A program made the position numbers and the translations under genes. Under the pieces are notes generated by a model. It was given only the letters and a program-made list of their open reading frames with translations. It had not been told where the DNA came from and searched no databases. Shown one piece after another: positions 5,874-15,628 of a DNA stretch of 64,000 nt. This DNA is from an uncultured Prevotellaceae bacterium (GTDB lineage Bacteria > Bacteroidota > Bacteroidia > Bacteroidales > Bacteroidaceae): the NCBI GenBank assembly GCA_946540735.1, contig CAMNIN010000004.1, positions 1 to 64,000 of the forward strand, read 5' to 3'. Position 1 is the stretch's first letter; each line of letters begins with the position of its first letter.

Positions 5874-7058
5874 ATGAAAAGGACTCTCGCTTGGATTGGT
5901 GCCCTTGTAGTAGGTGCTGTGTTGGGGTTGCTGGGCGTGGAATGGCTTAATGGCCTGATGGATTTCGTGGCCATGGTCTATACACGGCTTTTCCAGTTGC
6001 TGGCTGTGCCCACCATAGCGCTGGCCGTCATCACCACGCTCACCTCGTTCGGACGGCAGCAGGGCGCGGGACGTATATTCAGGAAAACATTGTTTTATAC
6101 ACTCTTCACGACTGTCGTTGCCGCGGCTGTCGGACTGTTGATCTATGTGGTGGTGGCACCCGAAAATCTGTCGGTGCCCACGGCTGAGACAAACGTTGAA
6201 TCTCTGGGGCTGACGCCCGAAGTGTCTTTCTATGATCATATCCTCGCGGTCATCCCCAATAATGTGGTGAAGCCCTTCCTGGAAGGTAATGTGCTCAGCA
6301 TCTTGCTGATTTCCATAGCCGTGGGACTGGGGCTGGCACGCCTGCCGGAAACCGTGGGCCGACAGGCGGTAGTGAATTTCCTGCAGGGGCTTCAGGAGTT
6401 GCTCTTCCTGCTGATACGCTGGCTTATCTGGACTTTGCCCTTGGGTATCGTGGCCTTCTCCGCCCAACTCTCTTCGCAGCTCTCGGCGGGTGTGGCCCTG
6501 GCTTCATTGGGTAAATATGTCGCCATCATCCTGGGTGGCAATGCGGTGCAGTTTTTTGTGGTGCTTCCCCTGTTCCTATTGGCTCGCGGCATCAATCCGC
6601 TACAGGCACTTCGTGAGATGATGCCAGCCGTCTTAATGGCTCTCTTCACGAAGAGCAGTGCCGCTACGCTGCCCGTGACGATGCAGAGTGCCGAGGAGCG
6701 GTTGGGGGCGCAGCCGCGTGTGGCCCGTTTCGTGCTGCCCATTTGTACCACCATCAATATGAATGGCTGTGCTGCTTTTATCCTGGTGACCTCCCTTTTC
6801 GTGATGCAGAATGGCGGCATGCCCCTCACCTGGACCACCATGCTCCTGTGGCTGCTCATCTCTGTCGTTTCTGCCGTGGGCAATGCCGGGGTGCCGATGG
6901 GCTGCTATTTTCTCACGTTCTCCCTGATGTCGGGCATAGGCGCCCCGGTGAGTGTGCTGGGCATCATTCTCCCCATCTATACCATTATTGATATGATAGA
7001 AACGGCCGAAAACGTATGGTCGGATTCGTGCGTCTGCGCGATGGTGAATAAAAGGTAA
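5874..7058 (+). CDS. DAACS-family cation:amino acid/dicarboxylate symporter with atypical binding site
   Basis: A 394-residue inner-membrane transporter of the GltP/GltPh/SstT family with about eight membrane segments plus two re-entrant loops. The serine-rich hairpin KSSAATLPVTM and the GNAGVPMG loop are present. Two hallmark sites differ. The NMDGT motif is N295-M-N-G-C, so the cation-binding Asp and the substrate-contacting Thr are changed. In the last helix, aligned without gaps to GltPh, the carboxylate-binding Arg (GltPh R397) is Glu376, while D394, N401 and D405 are kept (D373, N380, D384). This argues against glutamate/aspartate/C4-dicarboxylates as substrate; a neutral, basic or cystine-like amino acid is more likely. 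Start ATG 5874; a TTG at 5862 is in frame. It follows the sulfur cluster on the same strand, which would suit cystine uptake, but that is a guess. Confidence 0.82.
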   Translation: MKRTLAWIGALVVGAVLGLLGVEWLNGLMDFVAMVYTRLFQLLAVPTIALAVITTLTSFGRQQGAGRIFRKTLFYTLFTTVVAAAVGLLIYVVVAPENLSVPTAETNVESLGLTPEVSFYDHILAVIPNNVVKPFLEGNVLSILLISIAVGLGLARLPETVGRQAVVNFLQGLQELLFLLIRWLIWTLPLGIVAFSAQLSSQLSAGVALASLGKYVAIILGGNAVQFFVVLPLFLLARGINPLQALREMMPAVLMALFTKSSAATLPVTMQSAEERLGAQPRVARFVLPICTTINMNGCAAFILVTSLFVMQNGGMPLTWTTMLLWLLISVVSAVGNAGVPMGCYFLTFSLMSGIGAPVSVLGIILPIYTIIDMIETAENVWSDSCVCAMVNKR

Positions 7059-7344
7059 AAAGATTTTTTACAATAAAGGAAAGAGAAAAATCCAAGCAGC
7101 AATTTATCGAGAAAAAAATTCAATTTAACCAAATATCATAAGCACACTTGAGGCTTCAGTTATGAATAACCAAATTGCTGATGAAAAGAACAACATGTTA
7201 GCATGATGGTGAAATTAGGGCATCATATCAAGATTGTTTTTCAAAATCTATAAAAAGAAAGGAACACCTGAGCAATTTGATTCTGTAATCATGCACCTTG
7301 AGTGATGTGAAGAAAGCTTGTTTCGAAGGCAGGCTGCAATTCGG
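7059..7344 (+). other. AT-rich intergenic region, no gene recognised
   Basis: About 290 bases between the transporter and the leuS promoter, clearly more AT-rich than the neighbouring genes. I see only very short open frames, for example a 14-codon frame starting near 7162, and no RNA gene. It may be decayed foreign DNA or a long untranslated trailer. Confidence 0.4.
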
Positions 7345-7378
7345 AAAAGCAAAATAAATGGCGAATTATTTTGCTTTT
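7345..7378 (+). promoter_or_regulatory. perfect 13-bp inverted repeat overlapping the leuS -33 element (possible operator)
   Basis: AAAAGCAAAATAA (7345-7357) and TTATTTTGCTTTT (7366-7378) are perfect inverted copies separated by 8 bases. The right arm contains the -33 TTTG of the leuS promoter. A bound protein would block RNA polymerase. A bidirectional terminator for the upstream gene is the alternative, but the stem is AT-rich and weak. Confidence 0.6.
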
Positions 7379-7400
7379 CAATCACCTTGCACTACCTTTG
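7370..7400 (+). promoter_or_regulatory. leuS promoter
   Basis: TTTG at 7370-7373, 19 bases, then TACCTTTG at 7393-7400. This fits the Bacteroidetes housekeeping consensus. The ATG of leuS is 24 bases after the -7 element. Confidence 0.75.
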
Positions 7401-7424
7401 CAAAAAAATTTTATAAGGTAGACA

Positions 7425-10277
7425 ATGGAATACAATTTCAGAGAAATCGAGAAGAAATGGCAGAAGAAGTGGGTAGAGCAGAAAACCTACAAAGTGACTG
7501 AGGATGAGAGCAAGAAGAAATTCTATGTGCTCAACATGTTTCCCTATCCCTCAGGCGCCGGACTGCATGTGGGACACCCCCTCGGATATATCGCATCCGA
7601 CATCTACGCACGATACAAGAGACAACAGGGATACAACGTGCTCAACCCGATGGGATATGATGCATACGGACTGCCCGCTGAGCAATACGCTATCCAGACC
7701 GGACAGCATCCCGCCATCACCACAGAGGCCAATATCAAGAGATACCGCGAACAACTCGACAAAATCGGTTTCTGCTTCGACTGGGACCGTGAAGTGCGCA
7801 CCTGCGAACCCGGATACTACCACTGGACGCAATGGGCCTTCCAGAAAATGTTTGACTCCTATTATTGCAACAAGGCACAAAAGGCACTTCCTATCGCCCA
7901 ACTGACCAAGCATTTCGCCGAGAATGGTACTGAAGACATCGACGCCGCCTGCACCGACCAACTCACCTTCACCGCCGAGGAATGGAACAGTTGGGATGAG
8001 AAGAAACAACAGGAAGTGCTGATGAACTACCGCATCGCATACCTGGGTGAGACCATGGTGAACTGGTGCGCCGGTCTGGGCACCGTACTGGCCAACGACG
8101 AGGTGGTGGACGGTGTGAGCGTGCGCGGCGGATTCCCCGTGGTGCAGAAGAAAATGAGACAGTGGTGCCTCCGCGTCTCCGCATACGCACAAAGACTGCT
8201 CGACGGACTCGACCATATCGACTGGACCGACTCACTGAAAGAGACACAACGCAACTGGATCGGAAGGTCGGAAGGCACGGAAATGCAGTTCCACGTGAAA
8301 GACAGCGACATCGAATTCACCATCTTCACCACACGCGCCGACACCATCTTCGGCGTCACTTTCATGGTGCTCGCTCCTGAGAGTGAACTGGTGCAGCAAC
8401 TCACCACGCCTGAACAGAAAAAGGAGGTGGAGGAATACCTGGCCTACGTGAAAAAACGTACCGAGCGAGACCGACAAATGGACCATAAAGTGACCGGCGT
8501 ATTCTCCGGATCGTATGCCATCAACCCACTGACCAATGAGGCCATCCCCATCTGGATCGCTGAATACGTACTGGCCGGATACGGCACGGGAGCCATCATG
8601 GCCGTCCCGGCGCATGACAGCCGCGACTATGCCTTCGCCAAGCACTTCAATCTGCCCATCATCCCACTCATCGAAGGGGCTGACATCTCGGAGGAGAGTT
8701 TTGATGCCAAGGAAGGTATCGTCATGAACAGCTCGAACGGACAATTCTCACTCAACGGGCTCACCGTGAAAGAGGCCATCGCCAAAACCAAGCAATACGT
8801 CACTGAGCAAGGACTCGGACGGGTGAAAGTGAACTACCGCCTGAGAGACGCTATCTTCTCACGACAGCGCTACTGGGGCGAACCCTTCCCCGTGTATTAC
8901 AAAGACAACATGCCCTATATGATACCAGAGGAATGCCTGCCCCTCGAACTGCCTGAGATCAGCCAATACAAACCCACGGAAGACGGACAGCCACCACTCG
9001 GACATGCCACAAAATGGGCCTGGGACACGAAAAACAATGCCGTAGTGGAGAAAAGCCTCATCGACAATGTCAGCATCTTCCCGCTCGAACTCAACACCAT
9101 GCCGGGTTTTGCCGGGTCGAGTGCCTACTACCTGCGCTATATGGACCCACACAATGACAAAGCCCTCGTGGACCAGAAAATCGATGAGTACTGGCAGAAC
9201 GTGGACCTTTATGTGGGTGGTACCGAACATGCCACTGGACACCTCATCTACAGCCGCTTCTGGAACAAATTCCTCCATGACTACGGATACAGCTGCAAGG
9301 AAGAACCCTTCCAGAAACTCGTCAACCAAGGCATGATCCAAGGACGCAGCAACTTCGTCTACCGCGACAACGTGGCCAGCCAAGAGAAAGGACATCCCGT
9401 CTTCATCAGTCTCGGACGCAAAAATGAAGTGCAGGACACCACTCCCATCCATGTCGACGTGAATATCGTGACCAACGACATCCTCGATATCGAGGCTTTC
9501 AAGGCATGGAGACCAGAATACGAGAACGCAGAGTTCGTGCTCGAAGACGGAAAATACATCTGCGGATGGGCCATCGAGAAAATGTCGAAGTCGATGTTCA
9601 ACGTGGTGAATCCCGACATGATCGTGGAGCGTTACGGCGCTGATACGCTCAGGCTCTATGAGATGTTTCTCGGACCCGTGGAGCAAAGCAAACCCTGGGA
9701 TACCAACGGCATCGATGGTTGCCACAGATTCCTGAAGAAGTTCTGGGCACTCTATTTCGGCAGTGGCAAGGAGAGTTGCGACACCCTGCTCGACCTCAAC
9801 GGCGAAGCCACACCCGAGATGCTCAAGAGTGTGCACAAACTCATCAAGAAAGTGTCGCAGGACATCGAGACATTCTCCTACAACACCTCCATCTCGGCTT
9901 TCATGATCTGCGTGAATGAACTCTCGCAGATGAAATGCCGCAACCGAGAACTGCTGAAAACACTGGTGGCGCTCATCGCTCCCTTCGCTCCACATATCGC
10001 CGAGGAACTCTGGGAGACACTGGGCGAAGCGGGTTCGGTGTGTGATGCCGCATGGCCTGAATACAACGAGCAATATCTCGTGGAGAGCCAGATGCAACTC
10101 ACCATCTCGTTCAACGGCAAAGCACGCTTCCAGATGCAGTTTGACGTGAATGCCGACAATGCCACAATAGAGAAATCGGTGCTCGACGACGAACGGTCGC
10201 AGAAATACATCGGCGACAAGCGGGTGGTGAAAGTCATCATCGTGCCCAAAAAGATCGTCAACGTCGTCATCAAATAG
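7425..10277 (+). CDS. leuS: leucyl-tRNA synthetase
   Basis: A 950-residue class I synthetase that charges tRNA-Leu. It starts [19 protein letters not shown], typical of LeuRS. The HIGH-type motif is [12 protein letters not shown] near residue 48 and the KMSKS motif is intact near residue 719. The CP1 editing domain (TEMQFHV, then [19 protein letters not shown], then [17 protein letters not shown]) holds the threonine-rich and Asp editing residues. The [10 protein letters not shown] block and the C-terminal anticodon-binding domain are complete. At 950 residues it is somewhat longer than E. coli LeuRS, as in other Bacteroidetes. It is probably co-transcribed with the YitT gene 12 bases downstream. 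Confidence 0.97.
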   Translation: MEYNFREIEKKWQKKWVEQKTYKVTEDESKKKFYVLNMFPYPSGAGLHVGHPLGYIASDIYARYKRQQGYNVLNPMGYDAYGLPAEQYAIQTGQHPAITTEANIKRYREQLDKIGFCFDWDREVRTCEPGYYHWTQWAFQKMFDSYYCNKAQKALPIAQLTKHFAENGTEDIDAACTDQLTFTAEEWNSWDEKKQQEVLMNYRIAYLGETMVNWCAGLGTVLANDEVVDGVSVRGGFPVVQKKMRQWCLRVSAYAQRLLDGLDHIDWTDSLKETQRNWIGRSEGTEMQFHVKDSDIEFTIFTTRADTIFGVTFMVLAPESELVQQLTTPEQKKEVEEYLAYVKKRTERDRQMDHKVTGVFSGSYAINPLTNEAIPIWIAEYVLAGYGTGAIMAVPAHDSRDYAFAKHFNLPIIPLIEGADISEESFDAKEGIVMNSSNGQFSLNGLTVKEAIAKTKQYVTEQGLGRVKVNYRLRDAIFSRQRYWGEPFPVYYKDNMPYMIPEECLPLELPEISQYKPTEDGQPPLGHATKWAWDTKNNAVVEKSLIDNVSIFPLELNTMPGFAGSSAYYLRYMDPHNDKALVDQKIDEYWQNVDLYVGGTEHATGHLIYSRFWNKFLHDYGYSCKEEPFQKLVNQGMIQGRSNFVYRDNVASQEKGHPVFISLGRKNEVQDTTPIHVDVNIVTNDILDIEAFKAWRPEYENAEFVLEDGKYICGWAIEKMSKSMFNVVNPDMIVERYGADTLRLYEMFLGPVEQSKPWDTNGIDGCHRFLKKFWALYFGSGKESCDTLLDLNGEATPEMLKSVHKLIKKVSQDIETFSYNTSISAFMICVNELSQMKCRNRELLKTLVALIAPFAPHIAEELWETLGEAGSVCDAAWPEYNEQYLVESQMQLTISFNGKARFQMQFDVNADNATIEKSVLDDERSQKYIGDKRVVKVIIVPKKIVNVVIK

Positions 10278-10289
10278 TCTCACGACAAT

Positions 10290-11243
10290 ATGATGACACT
10301 CGAAAGACAAAGAATATACAACGAGGCCAAGGATTACTTCTTCATCACCCTTGGCCTCCTGCTCTATACCGTCGGATGGACCGTATTCCTGCTGCCCTAC
10401 GAGATCGTGACGGGAGGCGTGACCGGTATCTCGGCCATCATCTTCTACGCCACCAACGCCCATGGGCATGGAATACCCATCATGTATTCCTACTTCATCA
10501 TGAACTTCATGCTGCTGGTGCTGGCCCTGAAAATACTGGGATGGAAATTCCTGATTAAGACCATCTACGCCATCGCCATGCTCTCGGTGATGCTCGGTAT
10601 CATGCAGGATGTGGTGACCCACCCCGACGGCACGATGACACGGCTGCTGGGCGACCAGGACTTCATGTCGCTCATCATCGGTTGCTGCATGACCGGAACG
10701 GCACTGGCCATCGTCTTCCTCCACAACGGCAGTACGGGCGGTACGGATATCGTGGCCGCCGTGGTCAACAAATACCACAACATGTCGCTCGGCACGGTGC
10801 TCATCATCGTCGACCTGCTCATCATCGGAACCAGTTTCCCGGTCTTCATCCTGGCCCGCGACTTCACCATCACCGATGCCTTGTATAAGATCGTCTTCGG
10901 TCTTTGCACCATGGTGGTGGAAAACTTCATGCTCGACTATGTGATGAACTCACGGCGAGAATCGGTGCAATTCTTCATCTTCTCAAAGAAATACCAGGAG
11001 ATCGCCAATGCCATCGGTACCGAGATGCAGCATGGAGTGACCATCCTCGACGGTCACGGATGGTATACCGGACAAGAGATGAAGGTGCTCTGCATCCTGG
11101 CCCGAAAGAGAGAGAGCGTGAGCATGTTCAGACTCATCAAATCAATCGACCCCAACGCATTCGTCAGCCAGAGCAGCGTGATCGGAGTCTATGGAGAGGG
11201 ATTCGACGAAATGAAAGTGAAAGTAAAAAACAAAGAATCATGA
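10290..11243 (+). CDS. YitT family integral membrane protein (DUF161/DUF2179)
   Basis: A 317-residue membrane protein with about six hydrophobic segments in the first 220 residues ([20 protein letters not shown], a [14 protein letters not shown] loop, GNGGTDIVA-like [16 protein letters not shown]) and a C-terminal soluble DUF2179 domain ([19 protein letters not shown], then [15 protein letters not shown], then [19 protein letters not shown]). Proteins of this family are widespread and their transported substrate is not established. The gene begins 12 bases after leuS and its stop overlaps the rdgB start (ATGA), so leuS-yitT-rdgB form an operon. Confidence 0.88.
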   Translation: MMTLERQRIYNEAKDYFFITLGLLLYTVGWTVFLLPYEIVTGGVTGISAIIFYATNAHGHGIPIMYSYFIMNFMLLVLALKILGWKFLIKTIYAIAMLSVMLGIMQDVVTHPDGTMTRLLGDQDFMSLIIGCCMTGTALAIVFLHNGSTGGTDIVAAVVNKYHNMSLGTVLIIVDLLIIGTSFPVFILARDFTITDALYKIVFGLCTMVVENFMLDYVMNSRRESVQFFIFSKKYQEIANAIGTEMQHGVTILDGHGWYTGQEMKVLCILARKRESVSMFRLIKSIDPNAFVSQSSVIGVYGEGFDEMKVKVKNKES

Positions 11244-11839
11244 AAATCGTCTTCGCCACCAACAACAGCCATAAACTCACAGAAATCAGACAGATCCTCG
11301 GTCAGCAGATAGAAGTGCTCTCGCTGAGCGACATCGGTTGCCATGCCGATATCCCCGAGACCGCCGACACCCTCGAGGGAAACGCACTGCAGAAAGCACA
11401 ATACGTCTGCGACCACTACCACATCAGTTGCTTCGCCGACGACACAGGACTCGAGGTCGACGCTCTCAACGGCGAGCCAGGCATCTACTCTGCCAGATAT
11501 GCCGGCGAAGGGCACGACAGCGAGGCCAATATGCAGAAACTTCTGTCGAAATTAGGAGATAATAACAATCGGAATGCAAGATTCCGCACCATTATTGCGT
11601 TATTATTGGTGAAGGACGGTGAAGTAGAGCAACACCTCTTTGAGGGTAGTGTCGAAGGCACGATTATCAGAGAGCACCGCGGCACCACAGGATTCGGTTA
11701 CGACCCTATCTTCCAACCCGACGGATATGACACCACCTTCGCCGAAATGGGCCTTGAAGCCAAAAACAAAATCTCACACCGCGCGAAAGCCGTGGAGCAA
11801 CTGGCGGAGTTTTTCAAAAATGAGCATAACCCAACATAG
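11240..11839 (+). CDS. rdgB: dITP/XTP pyrophosphatase (non-canonical purine NTP pyrophosphatase)
   Basis: A 199-residue HAM1/RdgB enzyme. It hydrolyses dITP, ITP and XTP to the monophosphates and so keeps deaminated purines out of DNA and RNA. Family motifs are clear: [12 protein letters not shown] at the N-terminus, [20 protein letters not shown] with the Mg-binding Asp, [11 protein letters not shown] and [16 protein letters not shown] near the C-terminus. The ATG overlaps the upstream TGA by 4 bases. The 3' end overlaps a possible upstream start (11820) of the next gene. Confidence 0.95.
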   Translation: MKIVFATNNSHKLTEIRQILGQQIEVLSLSDIGCHADIPETADTLEGNALQKAQYVCDHYHISCFADDTGLEVDALNGEPGIYSARYAGEGHDSEANMQKLLSKLGDNNNRNARFRTIIALLLVKDGEVEQHLFEGSVEGTIIREHRGTTGFGYDPIFQPDGYDTTFAEMGLEAKNKISHRAKAVEQLAEFFKNEHNPT

Positions 11840-11858
11840 ATCACAACATCCGAAGGGG

Positions 11859-14144
11859 ATGAGACGCTGTCTGACCGTCGTCCTCACCCTACTGCTGTCA
11901 CTCACCGCAGATGCCGCTGCCATCGGCACCTGGAGCAGTTTCCTAGCCTATGGCAACATCACCCAAATACAACCTGCCGGCAAGAAGGTGTATGTGCTGA
12001 GCAGCAAAGGACTCTTCTCCTACCAACCCTCCGACCAAAGCGTGCAGACTTATGACAAGATGAATGTGCTGAATGACTGCAACATCGCTCATATCAGCTA
12101 CTGCCAGTCAGCACGACGGCTCATCATCGTGTATGAGAACCAGAACATCGACCTGCTCGACGACAACGGAGAAGTGATGAATATCTCCGCCTACTACAAC
12201 AAGTCGATGACTGCCGACAAAACCATCAATGAGGTGAAAGTCACAGGTAACTATGCCTATGTGGCCACCAACTTCGGCATCCTGAAAATCAATGTGGCAG
12301 AAGCCGAAATCACTGCTACCTACAACCTCGGACTACCGGTGAAGTCGACGGCCATCATGGGCGACGAAATCTATGCCGCCTGCGGCGCCAACGGTATCCT
12401 CAAAGCCCGGCTCACCGACAACTTGCTCGACAAGAGCTTCTGGAGCAAAGAGAGCGGCATCCATGTGAACCATATCTTCTGCCACAACAACACGCTTGTG
12501 GCTGCGGTCAACGGGGTCATCTACAGAAAAGAACAACAAGGATGGACTAAACTCTACGACCGCTACTACAGTTTCTGCAACCTCATCGGTGGAAAACTCG
12601 TCTTCGGCGAACCCAACTCGGTGTGGATCATGGATGAAGACAACCAACTGCTGACCACCAGCAAGAATGACAACAGCCTCAAAGCCTTCGCCTATGATGC
12701 CGCCAACCAATGCTACTGGAGCAACCAGCCCGACGGAAAACTATACTCACTCACGCTCGAGGGGAAAAACATCGTACCGATAATCACCGACATCAATCCT
12801 GACGGACCCAAATACAACTATTTCGGATTCCTCAGATATGCCAACAACACACTCTACTCCTGCGGAGGCGGTTTTGACGCATTCGCCGAACTCTTCAGGG
12901 AAGCCACCGTGCAAACCTACAGCGACAACGAATGGCACATCTACCAGGACGATATCAAGGAAGAAGTGAACAACCAGATGCAGGACATGACCTGCCTCGA
13001 CTATGACCCCAAAAACCCCTCACACGTGTTTGTCGGCGGCAGGGCAGGACTCTATGAATACCTCGACGGGAAATTCATCAAGCATTACGACTGTGACAAC
13101 AGTCCGCTGATGTATTCCACACCCGACAACAGCCGTGACTATATCCTCACACTCGGTATCAAATTCGACAAAGCAGGCAACCTCTGGTGCCTGAACAGTC
13201 TGACAGAAGGAAGATCCATCCTCCAGCTCAAGAGCGACGGCACCTGGGAAGACCATCACCAAGAGATACTCATGGATGACAACAAGAGGAGTCTGCCCAA
13301 CATGAAATCACTCATCCTCGACAGCCGCGGACTGCTCTGGTTCTGCAACAACCACTGGTCGGTGCCTGGATTCTTCTGCTTCGACCCGTCGACAGAAGGC
13401 ATCAACCACTATACAGAATTCATCAACGAAGACGGCACACGACTCAATCCCAACGGCATCCGCTGCGTAGCAGAAGACAAGGAAGGCAATATCTGGATAG
13501 GCTCGAACGTGGGTCCGCTGCTCCTGCCCGCAGAAGACATCAGCGGCGGTTCGAACGTCGTGCTGCAACAAGTGAAAGTGCCCCGCAACGACGGCACCAA
13601 CTTCGCCGACTACCTGCTCAGCGGAGTCGATATCACCTGCATCGCCGTGGACGGAGGCAACCGAAAGTGGTTTGGCACCAATGGCAATGGCGCCTACCTC
13701 ATCAGCGGCGACAACATGACGCAGATACACCACTTCCTCTCCACCAACAGCCTGCTGCTCTCCGACAACATCGAGTCGATAGCCATCAACGACCAGACGG
13801 GTGAGGTGTTCTTCGGCACCGACAACGGACTCTGCTCCTACATGAGCGATGCCACCTCCACCAGCGAGACGATGACCAAAGACAATGTGTATGCCTACCC
13901 CAATCCCGTGACACCCGACTACACCGGACTCATCACCGTGACGGGCCTCACCATGGACGCCGACGTGAAAATCGTCACCTCAAACGGTACGCTCGTGGCT
14001 CAGGGAAGAAGCAACGGCGGCACCTTCACCTGGGACGGATGCGACGACAACGGCCGAAAGGTGGCCTCTGGCGTGTATATGGTGGAAACAGCCACCAGCG
14101 ACGGCAAAAAAGGCACGGTGTGCAAAATCGCCGTCGTCAGATAA
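11859..14144 (+). CDS. porZ: PorZ-like type IX secretion system protein (beta-propeller, T9SS C-terminal domain)
   Basis: A 761-residue exported protein. A signal peptide (MRRCLTVVLTLLLSL, cleaved near DAAA) is followed by two seven-bladed beta-propeller regions: residues ~25-330 with Tyr/Val strands such as KKVYVLSSKGLFSY and NYAYVATNFGILKI, and ~340-660 with two-component-regulator propeller blades (GNLWCLNS, GLLWFCNNHWS, GNIWIGSNVGPLL, RKWFGTNGNGAYL). The last ~90 residues (NVYAYPNPVTPDYTG, GVYMVETATS) form a T9SS-type C-terminal domain. This architecture and length match PorZ, which in Porphyromonas helps attach anionic LPS to type IX cargo at the cell surface. The ATG at 11859 fits the signal peptide; 11820 is an alternative that overlaps rdgB. 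Confidence 0.8.
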   Translation: MRRCLTVVLTLLLSLTADAAAIGTWSSFLAYGNITQIQPAGKKVYVLSSKGLFSYQPSDQSVQTYDKMNVLNDCNIAHISYCQSARRLIIVYENQNIDLLDDNGEVMNISAYYNKSMTADKTINEVKVTGNYAYVATNFGILKINVAEAEITATYNLGLPVKSTAIMGDEIYAACGANGILKARLTDNLLDKSFWSKESGIHVNHIFCHNNTLVAAVNGVIYRKEQQGWTKLYDRYYSFCNLIGGKLVFGEPNSVWIMDEDNQLLTTSKNDNSLKAFAYDAANQCYWSNQPDGKLYSLTLEGKNIVPIITDINPDGPKYNYFGFLRYANNTLYSCGGGFDAFAELFREATVQTYSDNEWHIYQDDIKEEVNNQMQDMTCLDYDPKNPSHVFVGGRAGLYEYLDGKFIKHYDCDNSPLMYSTPDNSRDYILTLGIKFDKAGNLWCLNSLTEGRSILQLKSDGTWEDHHQEILMDDNKRSLPNMKSLILDSRGLLWFCNNHWSVPGFFCFDPSTEGINHYTEFINEDGTRLNPNGIRCVAEDKEGNIWIGSNVGPLLLPAEDISGGSNVVLQQVKVPRNDGTNFADYLLSGVDITCIAVDGGNRKWFGTNGNGAYLISGDNMTQIHHFLSTNSLLLSDNIESIAINDQTGEVFFGTDNGLCSYMSDATSTSETMTKDNVYAYPNPVTPDYTGLITVTGLTMDADVKIVTSNGTLVAQGRSNGGTFTWDGCDDNGRKVASGVYMVETATSDGKKGTVCKIAVVR

Positions 14145-14164
14145 ACCGATAATCCTATCCCACC

Positions 14165-15166
14165 ATGGACGACCGACACAGAATAGCATGGGTGGACATG
14201 GCCAGAGGCCTTTGCATGACGGCTATCCTGCTGTTTCATTCCGAGAAATACTATGTCGGCGAGGAGATCATCCCATACGCCCTCTATGTCGACAATGCCA
14301 TCATCCTGTTCTTCTTCGTCTCAGGTTATCTCTTCCAGAATCCCCAGAAGGCCATTTCCGTGCCCCACAAGCTGCGTTCGGTGCTCCGGACGATGATTAT
14401 CCCCTATTTCGTGTTCACGCTCATCCTGGCCCTTCCCAAGGCCCTTGCGCACGATGACACGAGCATCGCCGAGGTGCTGACCCGCATTCTCACGGGTCAT
14501 GCGTCGTGGTTTATCGCCGCACTGATCGTATGCCAGTTGCTCTTCCTCGCGGTGCTGCGCATCGGCCGTGGCCGGATCAGGGTAATGTTCATCGCCTCTG
14601 CCCTACCCTACCTGTTGATCGCATTGCTGTATGGCCTGATGCCTTCCGACACATGGAGAGACCTCAATCTCTGGTGCTGGCAGAATGCTTGTCTGCTGTT
14701 GTTCTTCTTGTTCGGCGGCTTTCTCTACCGACGCATGGAGCACCGCCTGGCATGGATGCAGAGACCTGGTGTCATCATGCTCATGTCGGTGGTGCTGATT
14801 ATCCTCAAATACGCGATTTGGAGAGAAAACTGGATGCTCACGCTTCAACCCGTCAACGTCACCTCATTCACGCTGTTGCTCATAGACGGGTCATTGGGCA
14901 TCATCGTATTCATCGGAATAATCCGTCACCTGCCATCCATCCGCCTCGTATCGTTCACCGGCAGGCACTCCCTCTATTATTATTTCATCTGTGGAGGTGT
15001 GCCTTTCACTGTCAGCAAGGCGATGGAAACCGTCGGTTTCTCCTATCAAGGTATCTATCCGCAAGTGATGGTGGTATTCGTGATGGTGTATTTGATTTCC
15101 ACCATTGTCGTCGGTATCATCAACAGGATATCATCATATTCTTTTTTCTTTTTAAAAAGAAAATAA
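14165..15166 (+). CDS. membrane acyltransferase (Acyltransferase_3 family)
   Basis: A 333-residue multi-pass membrane protein with about ten hydrophobic segments. The N-terminus RIAWVDMARGLCMTAILLFHS is typical of the acyltransferase 3 family (OafA/NodX/WecH-like), where an Arg and the His of the first helix act in transfer of acetyl or succinyl groups to extracytoplasmic glycans. FFFVSGYLF and the ARG-less second block fit the family. It starts 20 bases after porZ. The acceptor is unknown; surface polysaccharide is likely. The 3' end merges with the AT-rich tract of the putative origin. Confidence 0.85.
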   Translation: MDDRHRIAWVDMARGLCMTAILLFHSEKYYVGEEIIPYALYVDNAIILFFFVSGYLFQNPQKAISVPHKLRSVLRTMIIPYFVFTLILALPKALAHDDTSIAEVLTRILTGHASWFIAALIVCQLLFLAVLRIGRGRIRVMFIASALPYLLIALLYGLMPSDTWRDLNLWCWQNACLLLFFLFGGFLYRRMEHRLAWMQRPGVIMLMSVVLIILKYAIWRENWMLTLQPVNVTSFTLLLIDGSLGIIVFIGIIRHLPSIRLVSFTGRHSLYYYFICGGVPFTVSKAMETVGFSYQGIYPQVMVVFVMVYLISTIVVGIINRISSYSFFFLKRK

Positions 15167-15575
15167 AAAAATAAATGGAATATGATGTGGGGTTGAAAAG
15201 TGGAAAACTCCAGTTTTCCGGAAGTCGTCTCACTTATTCCAAGTTATGAGATGGTTATCCAATGGTGATGGTGGATTTTGTCAGTTTGATAATCAGCGGA
15301 TTATGAGGTTATCCACACTTTATGGAAATGGTGGATAATCAGAGTGTGGAAATGTGGTGCAAGGAAGGAGGTGTGGAAAACGATGGGAAAAATGGGTTGT
15401 AAAAGGAATACTTTTCCCACTTTTTCGTGAAAAAGAAAAAGAATGTGGATATCAAAAGGGTTTTTTATACACTTATCCACACGTTATCCACAGTGTTTTC
15501 CACAATGAGAAATCAATTTCATCAGGATTTATTTTTGGAAGTGATGGAAAAAGTTTATTTTTGTGGTGGATAAAG
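15139..15575 (+). other. putative chromosomal replication origin (oriC): DnaA-box cluster
   Basis: Perfect DnaA boxes TTATCCACA are at 15309-15317, 15473-15481 and 15484-15492. One-mismatch boxes are at 15330-15338 (GGTGGATAA), 15444-15452 (TGTGGATAT), 15496-15504 (TTTTCCACA) and 15565-15573 (GGTGGATAA). Looser ones are at 15255-15263, 15345-15353 and 15372-15380. An almost pure A/T tract with few G/C (15139-15177) could be the unwinding element. No other stretch of the window has such a cluster. Two parS sites 13-14 kb away support an origin-proximal position. There is no gene between 15167 and 15628. Confidence 0.75.
15534..15563 (+). promoter_or_regulatory. mutS promoter
   Basis: TTTG at 15534-15537, 18 bases, then TATTTTTG at 15556-15563, fitting the Bacteroidetes consensus, 65 bases before the mutS ATG. 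It lies at the right edge of the DnaA-box cluster, next to the box at 15565-15573. Confidence 0.6.
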
Positions 15576-15628
15576 CGCCAGCGGAGAAATTCAAGGTATG
15601 GCGCATTGAAAAAACGCACGACACAGCT

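Noticed and set aside
7059..7344. Toxin-antitoxin pair in the AT-rich gap
   Set aside because: Only frames shorter than ~20 codons with stops between them; no family motif.
8859..10778. Long minus-strand open frame (639 codons) opposite leuS
   Set aside because: Antisense shadow; leuS on the plus strand is complete with all synthetase motifs.
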